Shown here one piece after another: positions 1-5,804 of a stretch of 6,047 nucleotides of DNA. Position numbers and translations under genes: made by a program. The notes below the pieces were generated by a model that made no database searches, had not been told where the DNA came from, and saw only the letters and a list, made by a program, of their open reading frames with translations. Position 1 is the first letter of the stretch, and the number at the start of each line of letters is the position of its first letter. The stretch is from Candidatus Methanocorpusculum equi. Lineage in GTDB: Archaea > Halobacteriota > Methanomicrobia > Methanomicrobiales > Methanocorpusculaceae. The stretch lies in assembly GCA_018065685.1 (NCBI GenBank), contig JAGHSU010000039.1, positions 1 through 6,047 on the forward strand. The letters are read 5' to 3'.

Positions 1-56
1 GAGTGAATCCCAGTACGCTCGACAAGTTCCATGATTCCGGGCACAAACACATCGCG

Positions 57-1625
57 TCAGTCACAGACCGCGTCAACTTCGACCTCTTTTCCGGTGATGT
101 ACTTATCAACAAGAACCGGTTTGTCCTCGTCTATCTCCACAGCGGTCTTTAAGTAGTGGCGAAGCTGCTTTTCGTTTGCCACAATCTGCATTGCGCGCCC
201 TCCGAGGACAAAACTCGGGCGGACCAGAACCGGGTATCCGATTCTCTCAGCTGCTGCAACCCCGTCTTCGATTTTTGTAACAGCACACCCTTCAGGCTGC
301 GGGATTCCCAGTTCAACCAGAAGTTTTTCGAAGAGTTCACGGTTTTCCGCCTTGTCGATTGCATCGCAGTCGGTTCCGATGATTTTTACACCGCGTGCAT
401 GGAGAGGGTCTGCAAGGTTAATTGCAGTCTGTCCTCCAAGGGATGCGATGACACCTTCCGGTTTTTCAAAGTCAATGATTGCCATCACATCTTCGGGTGT
501 CAGCGGCTCGAAGTAGAGTTTGTCTGCTGTCGTGTAGTCGGTTGATACCGTCTCAGGGTTATTGTTAATGATGATTGCCTCATAGCCTGCCTTGCGGATG
601 GTCTGGACCGCATGCACCGTCGAGTAATCGAACTCGACACCCTGACCGATTCTGATAGGTCCTGCGCCGAGCACAATAATCTTCTTTTTGTCGGAAAGAC
701 GCGAGGCGTTTTCTCCGGTGTAGGTGGAGTAGAGATATGCAATGTACTTTCCGGTGTGGAGGGTATCTACCATCTTAAAGACAGGTGTAATGCCGTTTGC
801 CTTGCGGAGGCTGTAGATATCGGTCTCTTTCATCTCCCAGAGGCATGCGATGTATTTGTCGGAAAATCCGAAAATCTTTGCCTTCTTTAAGACTGCAGTG
901 TCTCCGGCGTTTTGAATCACTTCCTCTTCAAGGTCGACAATCCGTTTGACTGCTTCCAGGAAGAGCGGGGTAATCATAGTCACCTTATGAATATCTGCGA
1001 TGTCTGCTCCTATCCGTATGAGTTGTGCCACGGCAAAGATACCGTCTGCACGGAACACCTTCAGGTATTCGAAGAGTTCTTCCGCAGACATATTCGCAAA
1101 CTTCGGAAGCCAGAGATGGTCAGCGCCGGTTTCAAGTGACCTGACGGACTTTAACAGACACTCTTCGAGCGAGGAGCCGATACCCATCACTTCACCTGTT
1201 GCTTTCATCTGTGTTCCGAGGGTATTCGGGGCCGAGGTGAACTTATCGAACGGGAACCGCGGGAACTTTGCAATGACGTAATCGAGTGAGGGTTCTGTTG
1301 CGGCGGTACCTCCTGCAACAGGAATCTCCGAGAGTTCCATTCCAACAGCGATTTTTGCGGTGACACTGGCAATCGGGTAACCGCTCGCCTTTGAGGCAAG
1401 CGCGGAAGAACGGGAAACACGCGGATTTACCTCAATTAAGAAGTATTCACTGGTATGGGGGTTTAAGGCGAACTGGACGTTGCATCCTCCGGCGATTTTA
1501 AGCTCGCGGATGAGCTTTATGGCGCTCTTATTCAGCATCGCATAGTCTTCTGCCGAAAGTGACATGATCGGGGCTACAACAACGGAGTCTCCTGTGTGAA
1601 CTCCTACCGGGTCCACATTTTCCAT
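57..1625 (-). CDS. carB: CarB central fragment (rest of ATP-grasp 1, oligomerisation domain, start of second half)
   Basis: This 522-codon middle piece of carB opens at an internal Met (1623-1625) that is only a conserved residue of the full protein; no ribosome binding site or promoter is visible there. Residues 1-14 are MENVDPVGVHTGDS; residues 65-85 hold the metal/ATP segment EVNPRVSRSSALASKA. Roughly 170-305 is the oligomerisation domain. From about 313 the second homologous half begins with KKKIIVLGAGPIRIGQGVEFDY, then NNNPETVSTD (354-363), SLGGQTAINL (395-404) and the second ATP loop RPSFVLGGRAM (469-479). It stops after EVDAVCD at TGA 57-59, where the family has Gly. The codon frame upstream of its Met stays open and encodes DHTITICG, joining it to the N-terminal fragment. 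It is unlikely to be translated as a gene in its own right. Confidence 0.88.
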   Translation of the reverse strand: MENVDPVGVHTGDSVVVAPIMSLSAEDYAMLNKSAIKLIRELKIAGGCNVQFALNPHTSEYFLIEVNPRVSRSSALASKASGYPIASVTAKIAVGMELSEIPVAGGTAATEPSLDYVIAKFPRFPFDKFTSAPNTLGTQMKATGEVMGIGSSLEECLLKSVRSLETGADHLWLPKFANMSAEELFEYLKVFRADGIFAVAQLIRIGADIADIHKVTMITPLFLEAVKRIVDLEEEVIQNAGDTAVLKKAKIFGFSDKYIACLWEMKETDIYSLRKANGITPVFKMVDTLHTGKYIAYLYSTYTGENASRLSDKKKIIVLGAGPIRIGQGVEFDYSTVHAVQTIRKAGYEAIIINNNPETVSTDYTTADKLYFEPLTPEDVMAIIDFEKPEGVIASLGGQTAINLADPLHARGVKIIGTDCDAIDKAENRELFEKLLVELGIPQPEGCAVTKIEDGVAAAERIGYPVLVRPSFVLGGRAMQIVANEKQLRHYLKTAVEIDEDKPVLVDKYITGKEVEVDAVCD

Positions 1626-1636
1626 ACCGCAGATGG

Positions 1637-2323
1637 TTATTGTGTGGTCTGAGAGTCGCGCATGACTTCAAACTCAATCTCCTTGTAGCCGCGGACACTT
1701 TTTTCCACCAGCACCTGATGAACCGGGGATAAGGCAAAACCGTTTGCCGCGATTTCCACGAGTTCCGCCTCGTTTTCCGCAAACCCGCCGCCGGTGCCTC
1801 CAAGCGTAAACGCGGGACGCAGAACAACCGGGTAACCGATTTTAACGGCAGCTTCCTTTGCTTCCTCAATAGAGTAGGTAATCTCTGAAGGAATAACCGG
1901 TTCACCGATTTTTTCACACATCTCCTTGAAGAGCTCACGGTCTTCCGCACGCTCGATACTTGAAGCAGGTGTTCCCAAAAGCTCTGTGTGGCACTCCTTA
2001 AGGATTCCCTTTTTATCAAGCTGCATTGCAAGATTCAGTCCGGTCTGTCCGCCGATTCCGGGTACAATCGCATCCGGACGCTCATAGCGGAGGATACGTG
2101 CGACATACTCCAGCGTCAGCGGTTCCATATAAACTTTGTCTGCAATCGAGGTATCTGTCATTATGGTCGCAGGGTTTGAGTTGACCAGAACAACCTCATA
2201 CCCTTCTTCCTTTAAGGCAAGGCATGCCTGTGTTCCTGCATAGTCAAACTCTGCGGCCTGACCAATCACAATCGGTCCCGAGCCGATTATAAGAATCTTT
2301 TTTAAGTCCGTTCTTTTTGTCAT
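1637..2323 (-). CDS. carB: CarB N-terminal fragment (pre-ATP-grasp and first part of ATP-grasp domain 1)
   Basis: This is the 228-codon 5' piece of the broken carB. The start is supported by AGGTGA at 2328-2333, four bases before the ATG, and by the ATGA overlap with the pyrC stop, which suggests translational coupling. Residues 10-35 hold the N-terminal fold motif [20 protein letters not shown]; residues 48-57 hold [10 protein letters not shown]; residues 90-96 hold IGGQTGL; residues 169-180 hold the Gly-rich ATP loop [12 protein letters not shown]. The sequence is normal CarB up to MRDSQ (225). The last three residues, TTQ, come from the shifted frame and end at TAA. The break falls inside the ATP-grasp domain, unlike the naturally split CarB of some archaea such as Methanocaldococcus, which is divided between the two homologous halves. 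This piece alone should not be an active enzyme. Confidence 0.9.
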   Translation of the reverse strand: MTKRTDLKKILIIGSGPIVIGQAAEFDYAGTQACLALKEEGYEVVLVNSNPATIMTDTSIADKVYMEPLTLEYVARILRYERPDAIVPGIGGQTGLNLAMQLDKKGILKECHTELLGTPASSIERAEDRELFKEMCEKIGEPVIPSEITYSIEEAKEAAVKIGYPVVLRPAFTLGGTGGGFAENEAELVEIAANGFALSPVHQVLVEKSVRGYKEIEFEVMRDSQTTQ

Positions 2324-3528
2324 TTGTTCACCTTTGTTCTGCGGTACAGAATAGTATTGTCAGCTGCTGTCAGATAGTTTCTGCTAAAGACCTCCATCCC
2401 TTCAAAGGGTGTTGATTTACCCATTGAGAGGAACCCGCCGGAATCTATGCGGTACCGTTCGTTCAGATTCCAGACAGAGTACCCGCGGAAGGGAATGGAG
2501 AACCGTTTCCGCGGGGATACAGCGAGGAGGTCGACGAGTTTTTCGAGAGAGATAATTTTTTCGAGCACGAGTTTTGTATACAGCACAGGAAATGCTGTCT
2601 CAAGCCCGGTCACTCCAAACGGGCTTTTCTTCAGTCCTGATGCCTTTTCAGCTGCTGTATGCGGGGCATGGTCGGTTGCAATCATATCGATTGTTCCGTC
2701 CCGGAGTCCTGCGATGAGTGCTGTCCTGTCCTCGGAGGAGCGCAGGGGCGGATTCATTTTAAATCTGCCCTCCTCCTGCAGGTCGTTTTCATCAAGGACC
2801 AGATAGTGCGGGGCTGTTTCGCAGGTGACATCCACGCCGCGTGCTTTTGCGGCACGAATGAGGGATACACTCTCCTTTGTCGAGATGTGGCAGACATGAA
2901 ATGCGCAGCCGGTCTCTTCTGCGAGACGAAGGTCGCGTTCCACCTCTGCATACTCGCTTTCAGAGGAGATGCCTTTGTGCCCGTGCATTTTTGCATAGAC
3001 GCCGTCATGGATGTACCCGCCGCAGAGAAGTGAGTTTACCTCACAGTGTGCGGCAATGATTTTTCCGAGGGACTTTGCCTTTATCATTGCGCGGCGCATC
3101 ACAGCTTCAGACTGAACTCCGCGGCCGTCGTCTGAGAAGGCAATTACATTTGGTGCAAGTTCCCCCATCCGCGACAGTCGCTCTCCTTTTTCGCTGACAG
3201 TAACCGCCCCGTACGGGTAGACTGCTATCTTTGCATCTGATGCGATGATGTCAGTCTGCTGTTTCAGGTGTGCTGCGCTGTCCGGGACAGGAGAGAGGTT
3301 TGGCATAGTACATACTGCGGTGTATCCCCCGTGCGCTGCGGCAAGGGTGCCTGTTTTTATGGTCTCCTTTGCTGAAAATCCGGGCTCCCTGAAGTGAACA
3401 TGCACATCACAGAAACCGGGAAAAACAGAAAAAGCATCAGTGTCAAAAGCAGCGGAAAGAGAATCAGGCAGGGGATATGCAAGTGACTTATCCGTACCTG
3501 ATACTATATGCGCATAATTCATTTCCAT
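2320..3528 (-). CDS. pyrC: Dihydroorotase, class I
   Basis: Zinc amidohydrolase that interconverts N-carbamoyl-aspartate and dihydroorotate, the third step of cytoplasmic UMP synthesis. Seen in the 402-aa product: [14 protein letters not shown] at 37-50 with the metal ligands His43 and His45; TMPN at 74-77; FSDDG at 131-135, whose Asp takes the bridging-ligand place in class I enzymes; His161 in AAHCEV; His214 in CHIST; and Asp286 in ATDHAPH (284-290). All key residues are present and the length is close to the class I norm of about 420-430. Two starts are possible, Met1 (3528) or Met3 (3522). Neither has a Shine-Dalgarno site, and a TATA-like box about 30 bases upstream suggests a leaderless or very short-leader mRNA. 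Its TGA stop overlaps the carB ATG, forming a pyrC-carB unit. Confidence 0.96.
   Translation of the reverse strand: MEMNYAHIVSGTDKSLAYPLPDSLSAAFDTDAFSVFPGFCDVHVHFREPGFSAKETIKTGTLAAAHGGYTAVCTMPNLSPVPDSAAHLKQQTDIIASDAKIAVYPYGAVTVSEKGERLSRMGELAPNVIAFSDDGRGVQSEAVMRRAMIKAKSLGKIIAAHCEVNSLLCGGYIHDGVYAKMHGHKGISSESEYAEVERDLRLAEETGCAFHVCHISTKESVSLIRAAKARGVDVTCETAPHYLVLDENDLQEEGRFKMNPPLRSSEDRTALIAGLRDGTIDMIATDHAPHTAAEKASGLKKSPFGVTGLETAFPVLYTKLVLEKIISLEKLVDLLAVSPRKRFSIPFRGYSVWNLNERYRIDSGGFLSMGKSTPFEGMEVFSRNYLTAADNTILYRRTKVNK
2328..2333 (-). promoter_or_regulatory. Shine-Dalgarno site for carB
   Basis: AGGTGA on the minus strand lies four bases before the carB ATG, inside the last codons of pyrC. It complements the 3' end of archaeal 16S rRNA and fixes the carB start. 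Because it sits in translated pyrC mRNA, carB translation is probably coupled to pyrC. Confidence 0.65.
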
Positions 3529-3554
3529 TGAATAAACACTACCGCTGACAATTT

Positions 3555-3564
3555 CCTTATATCA
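3555..3564 (-). promoter_or_regulatory. Likely promoter (TATA box) of pyrC-carB
   Basis: The minus strand reads TGATATAAGG here, a fair archaeal TATA box. Its centre is about 30 bases before the pyrC ATG at 3528, so initiation about 25 bases downstream would give a leader of a few bases. That fits the absence of a Shine-Dalgarno site. A second AT-rich element, AATTAG twice with three bases between (3577-3591), lies just upstream. Confidence 0.5.
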
Positions 3565-3576
3565 TTGGTTGTCTAT

Positions 3577-3591
3577 CTAATTATACTAATT
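3577..3591 (-). repeat. Direct repeat AATTAG-tat-AATTAG upstream of pyrC TATA box
   Basis: Minus strand reads AATTAGTATAATTAG: two exact 6-bp copies at a 9-bp period, just upstream of the likely TATA/BRE of pyrC. It could be a regulator site, or an alternative TATA element (GTATAATT) giving a longer leader. AT-rich composition makes chance occurrence quite possible. Confidence 0.4.
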
Positions 3592-3663
3592 GTTTTTACG
3601 CCGGGGGGTATCTGAGTTCGCAGGATAGACCGGAGATGGTCTTTTTAAAAATCAATTCTGAGG

Positions 3664-3746
3664 GCGAATGAATTCGCGACAGTAAAAGAGGTGCTGTATC
3701 AGGATTTTTTGATGCAGGACAGCGAAAATACCGGTCGATACCGGTC
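3664..3746. repeat. Cluster of short inverted and direct repeats in the spacer between the 44-aa gene and pyrC
   Basis: This spacer (3529-3785) has no supported gene, but holds three elements. GCGAAT-ga-ATTCGC at 3664-3677 is a perfect 6-bp inverted repeat. GCTGT (3693-3697) pairs with ACAGC (3719-3723), with an inner ATCA/TGAT pair (3698-3701 and 3710-3713), a possible stem-loop. ATACCGGTC occurs twice at a 10-bp period (3728-3736, 3738-3746), so the palindrome ACCGGT recurs one helical turn apart. The elements could be 3' structures of the 44-aa gene mRNA or protein-binding sites upstream of pyrC. No function is shown. Confidence 0.45.
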
Positions 3747-3785
3747 AGTGAGACGTCGGTCAGGAAGAAGCAGTGTCCGCGCTTC

Positions 3786-3920
3786 TTACCACTTTCCGGT
3801 AACCCATCCGTATACACCGTAGGCAATGCATCCGAGGGCGACTGCCATTAAAATGTAGTACATAATGCTCGGTTTTTTTCCCGGCTCTCTTGCAACCCGT
3901 GTTGAACGTTCCTCATCCAT
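3786..3920 (-). CDS. Small single-span membrane protein, 44 aa, function unknown
   Basis: An open frame from ATG 3918-3920 to TAA 3786-3788 gives 44 residues. The N-terminus is charged (MDEERSTRVAREPGKKPS), followed by one hydrophobic stretch at about 19-40 (IMYYILMAVALGCIAYGVYG plus WV) and the tail TGKW. The basic segment before the span suggests the N-terminus stays in the cytoplasm. There is no signal-peptidase site, no metal motif, and one Cys inside the span. A TATA-like TTAAAAG lies about 38 bases upstream, giving a short leader with no clear Shine-Dalgarno site, as for other genes here. It stands alone between arfC and pyrC. I do not recognise a family. The clear charged-then-hydrophobic layout and the promoter support a real gene, but conservation was not tested. 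Confidence 0.68.
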   Translation of the reverse strand: MDEERSTRVAREPGKKPSIMYYILMAVALGCIAYGVYGWVTGKW

Positions 3921-3953
3921 GTACAGTATTGTTTGATGTTTCTTACATATCAA

Positions 3954-3966
3954 TCTTTTAACATCA
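3954..3966 (-). promoter_or_regulatory. Likely TATA box of the 44-aa membrane protein gene
   Basis: The minus strand carries GTTAAAAGATTG just upstream of the small gene. It is centred about 38 bases from its ATG, which would give a leader of roughly 10-15 bases. An alternative upstream TATA-like element is TTTTAAA within 4015-4038, but that region looks more like the arfC terminator. Confidence 0.4.
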
Positions 3967-4007
3967 GGTGTTCTGTACAGATGCTGCAGTCAGGAGAGAA
4001 CCATTCG

Positions 4008-4049
4008 AAAAAAAGTTTAAAATGAGGTTTAAAATGAGGTTAAAACTGA
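4008..4049 (-). terminator. T-rich terminator of arfC with a 12-bp tandem repeat
   Basis: Directly after the arfC stop the minus strand reads as repeated TTTTAA(A) blocks ending in T7 (4008-4014). On the plus strand this is GTTTAAAATGAG twice in tandem (4015-4026, 4027-4038), then a degenerate third copy, GTTAAAACTGA (4039-4049). Runs of T just after a stop are typical of archaeal transcription termination; the tandem repetition would give several successive chances to stop. Confidence 0.6.
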
Positions 4050-4050
4050 T

Positions 4051-4740
4051 TTAGAGAGAGTTCTCCTCTCTTTTTTGCCAGATAAGCAGGATTCCGTCAT
4101 CGAACCGTTCAGCTGATTTGAGGGTAAGCCGCGGAAACTCTTCGGGTTTTGTAAAACCCTCGCCGTCTGCGAATGTGGGAGAAGTCTTTCCCCCGATAAT
4201 TAATGCACCGATATAGATACGTATTTCATCAAAGAGCCGCTGACTCATAAAGGACCAGAGAATGGATGTCCCTCCTTCGACCATGAGCTGTCTGATGCCC
4301 ATCTCTCCTAATTTGTCAAGGAGGAGTCCGAGGTCAACTGATGTTTTTCCGGCAACAACGACCGTAACACGTTCTGATAAGGCAGCGACACGGTCTTTAT
4401 CTGCAGCTTCTGATACTGCGACAATGATTTTTCCGCTTCCTTTTATGAACATGTCAGAATCATCCGGAAACTCCGCACGTGAGTCGATGACAATGCGTGC
4501 CGGTTCTGCAGGCAGGTTTTTCTCCCGGCGCTCTTCCTTTAATGCCTCATTTTTTAGTCTGAGTGAGGGGTTGTCCGAGCGGACTGTCCCGATTCCGACG
4601 AGAATTGCATCCGATTCGGCACGAAGTTTTTCCATTCGGGCAAAGTCTTCAGCACCGGATATTTTCGTTTGTTTGCGCAGCGGAGTTGAAATTTTACCGT
4701 CTGCACTCATCGCTGCGTTAATAATAACGTAGGGTCTCAT
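4051..4740 (-). CDS. arfC: 2,5-diamino-6-ribosylamino-4(3H)-pyrimidinone 5'-phosphate reductase (archaeal RibD C-domain type)
   Basis: NAD(P)H-dependent reductase that turns the ribosylamino pyrimidine into the ribitylamino form, an early step of archaeal riboflavin and F420 synthesis. The 229-aa product has the family motifs in order: NAAMSADGKIS at 8-18, SDAILVGIGTVRSDNPSL at 43-60 (nucleotide and substrate contacts), RIVIDSR at 82-88, and VEGGTSI at 154-160 followed by a conserved C-terminal sheet (FDEIRIYIGALIIGG). Length is normal for the single-domain archaeal enzyme; there is no deaminase domain as in bacterial RibD. The start at 4738-4740 has only a weak upstream AGGCG. It follows a 66-aa gene after 30 bases without a terminator, so the two are probably cotranscribed. 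The name follows the Methanocaldococcus MJ0671 precedent. Confidence 0.92.
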   Translation of the reverse strand: MRPYVIINAAMSADGKISTPLRKQTKISGAEDFARMEKLRAESDAILVGIGTVRSDNPSLRLKNEALKEERREKNLPAEPARIVIDSRAEFPDDSDMFIKGSGKIIVAVSEAADKDRVAALSERVTVVVAGKTSVDLGLLLDKLGEMGIRQLMVEGGTSILWSFMSQRLFDEIRIYIGALIIGGKTSPTFADGEGFTKPEEFPRLTLKSAERFDDGILLIWQKREENSL

Positions 4741-4770
4741 GATTCGCCTGGATTAAAGAGCAGCAGAGTT

Positions 4771-4971
4771 TTATTTTTCTTCTGCTTTTTCTACGACTTT
4801 GTAGACGTTTACACCAACACGGACATCCGGGAATGCGCGTGATACTGCCTTGTTCCCAAGGGTTGAACCGATAATGATTGTTTTTCCGGATGCGGAAGGA
4901 CCGAAGTCCTGGCTTAAGTCCACTTTTATCGTCAGGATGTTTCCATCCACACTCATGTTTACATTTTTCAT
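4771..4971 (-). CDS. Conserved small protein of unknown function, 66 aa
   Basis: The 66-residue product starts MKNVNMSVDGNILTIKVDLS, then has DFGPSASGKTIIIGST (22-37), GNKAV, and ends VGVNVYKVVEKAEEK. From memory, it resembles a short family seen in both bacteria and archaea whose members share the VDGNILTI-VDLS-FGPS-SGKTIIIAST-G-VNVYK pattern; no function is known to me. The SGKT is not a Walker A site, because the GxxxxGK context and a nucleotide-binding fold are absent. Alternating hydrophobic residues predict a small beta-rich soluble protein; there is no signal, membrane span or cysteine. The charged tail (EKAEEK) is probably flexible. There is no Shine-Dalgarno site and the TATA box is about 30 bases upstream, so a leaderless mRNA is likely. 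arfC follows after 30 bases. Confidence 0.85.
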   Translation of the reverse strand: MKNVNMSVDGNILTIKVDLSQDFGPSASGKTIIIGSTLGNKAVSRAFPDVRVGVNVYKVVEKAEEK

Positions 4972-4995
4972 GTACTAAGTAATATGTCGGGGAAG

Positions 4996-5006
4996 TTAAT
5001 AAATCT
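4996..5006 (-). promoter_or_regulatory. Likely promoter (TATA box) of the 66-aa gene and arfC
   Basis: The minus strand reads AGATTTATTAA, centred about 30 bases before the ATG at 4969-4971. The expected start of transcription is then within a few bases of the ATG. It is the only good TATA-like match between this gene and the L10e terminator. Confidence 0.55.
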
Positions 5007-5020
5007 TTTCCGTATTTTTC

Positions 5021-5117
5021 GGGTTTTGCTGGGTCGTGGCGTGGGTGGTGCGTGATGTGAGGGGTTTAAAAGACACACATACGGACTTTGTGCTGCAATA
5101 GTGAACGTCGATATTGC
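5021..5117. other. Gene-free spacer with G-rich tracts, a plus-strand TATA-like box and a small hairpin
   Basis: No gene is supported between 4972 and 5181. The plus strand has four G runs (5021-5023, 5031-5033, 5043-5045, 5061-5064) in a GT-rich stretch, a loose G-quadruplex pattern with loops of 7, 9 and 15. TTTAAAA at 5065-5071 could be a plus-strand TATA box, and GCAATA (5095-5100) pairs with TATTGC (5112-5117) around an 11-base loop. Together these could mark a short plus-strand transcript, but nothing identifies one; no tRNA or known RNA family is apparent. Confidence 0.3.
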
Positions 5118-5134
5118 CTGATAAACATACAGGT

Positions 5135-5163
5135 AAAAATCAATAACAAAAACAAAAAAAAAA
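5135..5163 (-). terminator. Poly-T terminator of L10e
   Basis: Eighteen bases after the L10e stop the minus strand has T10 (5154-5163), then G, T5, G and further T-rich sequence. No stem precedes it. This is a textbook archaeal T-run terminator and separates L10e from the 66-aa gene. Confidence 0.75.
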
Positions 5164-5181
5164 GTACGCGGGTCGGAGAGT

Positions 5182-5682
5182 TTACTCTTCGACAACAACA
5201 CGGACCGGAGTCGGAAGCTTGTATCCTGCGTGAAGCAGAGCGTCCTTTGCCTGCTCGATATACTGCTTCTTTGTCCAGATGGTAAAGACTTTCTGTCTCG
5301 GAGCAACACGTGCTGCGGTTCCGACCGGCTTACCGAAAGCAAGTCTCATACCTTCAGACACACGGTCTGCACCTGCACCGGTTGCGTACTTGTGCTCACG
5401 TAAAACGTGGTGCGGATAGGTTCTGATCTTTAAGTGGAAATCGTTTTTACCGATTGAACTCATCAGACGTCTGTTCATATTGATACGCGCAGCTTCCATT
5501 GCGGTGTGGCGAATCTGACATCCCTCAATTGCCTCGAGGTGAACAGCTACCGGAAATTCTGCCGAAAGGTTACCCATATCGAACTGGACAACTTTAACTC
5601 CCGGAACACCACCCATATACTGGCGGCGGCAGTAAGCTGTCTTTGCCAGATGGTTATACATTCGTGCTGGTTTTCTTACCAT
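5182..5682 (-). CDS. rpl10e: 50S ribosomal protein L10e (uL16 family)
   Basis: Archaeal/eukaryotic member of the uL16 family, bound in the 50S subunit near the peptidyl transferase centre and A-site tRNA. The 166-aa product is full length and nearly canonical: MVRKPARMY at 1-9, [13 protein letters not shown] at 16-28, VVQFDMGN at 31-38, [13 protein letters not shown] at 55-67, [17 protein letters not shown] at 82-98, [20 protein letters not shown] at 100-119, GTAARV at 121-126, and [12 protein letters not shown] at the end. It has a proper Shine-Dalgarno site, unlike most neighbours, with GGAG about nine bases before the ATG. It appears to be transcribed alone, with its own promoter region upstream and T10 downstream. 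In archaea L10e commonly stands outside the large ribosomal operons, as here. Confidence 0.97.
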   Translation of the reverse strand: MVRKPARMYNHLAKTAYCRRQYMGGVPGVKVVQFDMGNLSAEFPVAVHLEAIEGCQIRHTAMEAARINMNRRLMSSIGKNDFHLKIRTYPHHVLREHKYATGAGADRVSEGMRLAFGKPVGTAARVAPRQKVFTIWTKKQYIEQAKDALLHAGYKLPTPVRVVVEE

Positions 5683-5689
5683 TTTAATT

Positions 5690-5695
5690 ACTCCT
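5690..5695 (-). promoter_or_regulatory. Shine-Dalgarno site of L10e
   Basis: The minus strand reads TAGGAG followed by a short AT-rich spacer and the ATG at 5680-5682. It is the clearest ribosome binding site in the window and fixes the L10e start. Confidence 0.65.
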
Positions 5696-5738
5696 AAGTC
5701 TGCTGTTTAGCATACATACATGTATTGCTGCAGATTTG

Positions 5739-5779
5739 TGCATAACAGATAGGACTGATATCATATTAAAGGTTATGCA
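5739..5779 (-). promoter_or_regulatory. L10e promoter region: TATA-like box framed by an 8-bp inverted repeat
   Basis: TTTAATAT (minus strand, 5763-5770) is a TATA-like box, predicting a start of transcription near 5740 and a leader of about 55-60 bases, consistent with the Shine-Dalgarno site. TGCATAAC and GTTATGCA, a perfect 8-bp inverted repeat (5772-5779 and 5739-5746), frame the box with 25 bases between. One arm lies where the TFB element would be and the other at the predicted start. A further palindrome, ATACATGTAT (5716-5725), is in the leader. The symmetry suggests an operator, but no regulator is known from the sequence. Confidence 0.45.
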
Positions 5780-5804
5780 TCGTTCTTCCCGAATGCACCC
5801 TGTA

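Larger units (their letters stand above)
1..2323 (-). pseudogene. carB: carB, carbamoyl-phosphate synthase large subunit, interrupted by a frameshift and a nonsense codon; 3' end outside window
   Basis: CarB makes carbamoyl phosphate from bicarbonate, two ATP and ammonia delivered by the CarA glutaminase, feeding pyrimidine and arginine synthesis in the cytoplasm. Read as one gene, it runs from the ATG at 2321-2323 to the left edge. It covers the first synthetase half, the oligomerisation domain and the start of the second half; about 300 residues of the usual ~1070 should lie beyond the window. Two lesions are visible. After Gln225 (codon 1649-1651) the frame is one base short; re-reading base 1649 gives DHTITICG leading into MENVDPVGVHTGDS, which fits the family without a gap. 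At 57-59 a TGA stands where CarB has Gly in the CDG motif, and the same frame continues below it (3-56) as RDVFVPGIMELVERTGIH, a good CarB match. The surrounding protein shows no decay. A recent pseudogene and sequencing error are both possible; I cannot separate them here. Confidence 0.85.

Noticed and set aside
57..59. TGA read as selenocysteine or glycine
   Set aside because: The family has Gly, not Cys or Sec, at this site; no SECIS-like element was seen; and other genes in the window use TGA as a stop.
1637..1663. Programmed -1 frameshift in carB
   Set aside because: There is no X-XXY-YYZ slippery heptamer, no following structure is evident, and CarB is not known to use frameshifting. 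A one-base deletion is simpler.
57..2323. Naturally split two-gene CarB as in some archaea
   Set aside because: Natural splits separate the two homologous halves. Here the break is within the first ATP-grasp domain, and the second piece lacks a start signal and is itself cut by a stop.
3596..3826. 76-codon minus-strand open frame overlapping the 44-aa gene
   Set aside because: Its protein has no recognisable pattern and it overlaps a better frame with a clear membrane span and promoter. It has no ribosome site or TATA box of its own.
3973..3980. CTGTACAG palindrome with a second TGTACAG at 3920-3926
   Set aside because: Short and with one copy overlapping a start codon; too likely by chance to call an operator.
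4262..4732. 156-codon plus-strand open frame opposite arfC
   Set aside because: It is the antisense image of a well-recognised enzyme, Ser/Arg-rich and without family motifs.
4771..4971. SGKT in the 66-aa protein as a Walker A motif
   Set aside because: The full GxxxxGK[ST] spacing is missing and the protein is too small for a P-loop fold.
5051..5120. Possible C/D box small RNA (GTGATGT ... CTGA)
   Set aside because: The C box is imperfect, the spacing is long, and no internal D'/C' boxes or closing stem are visible.
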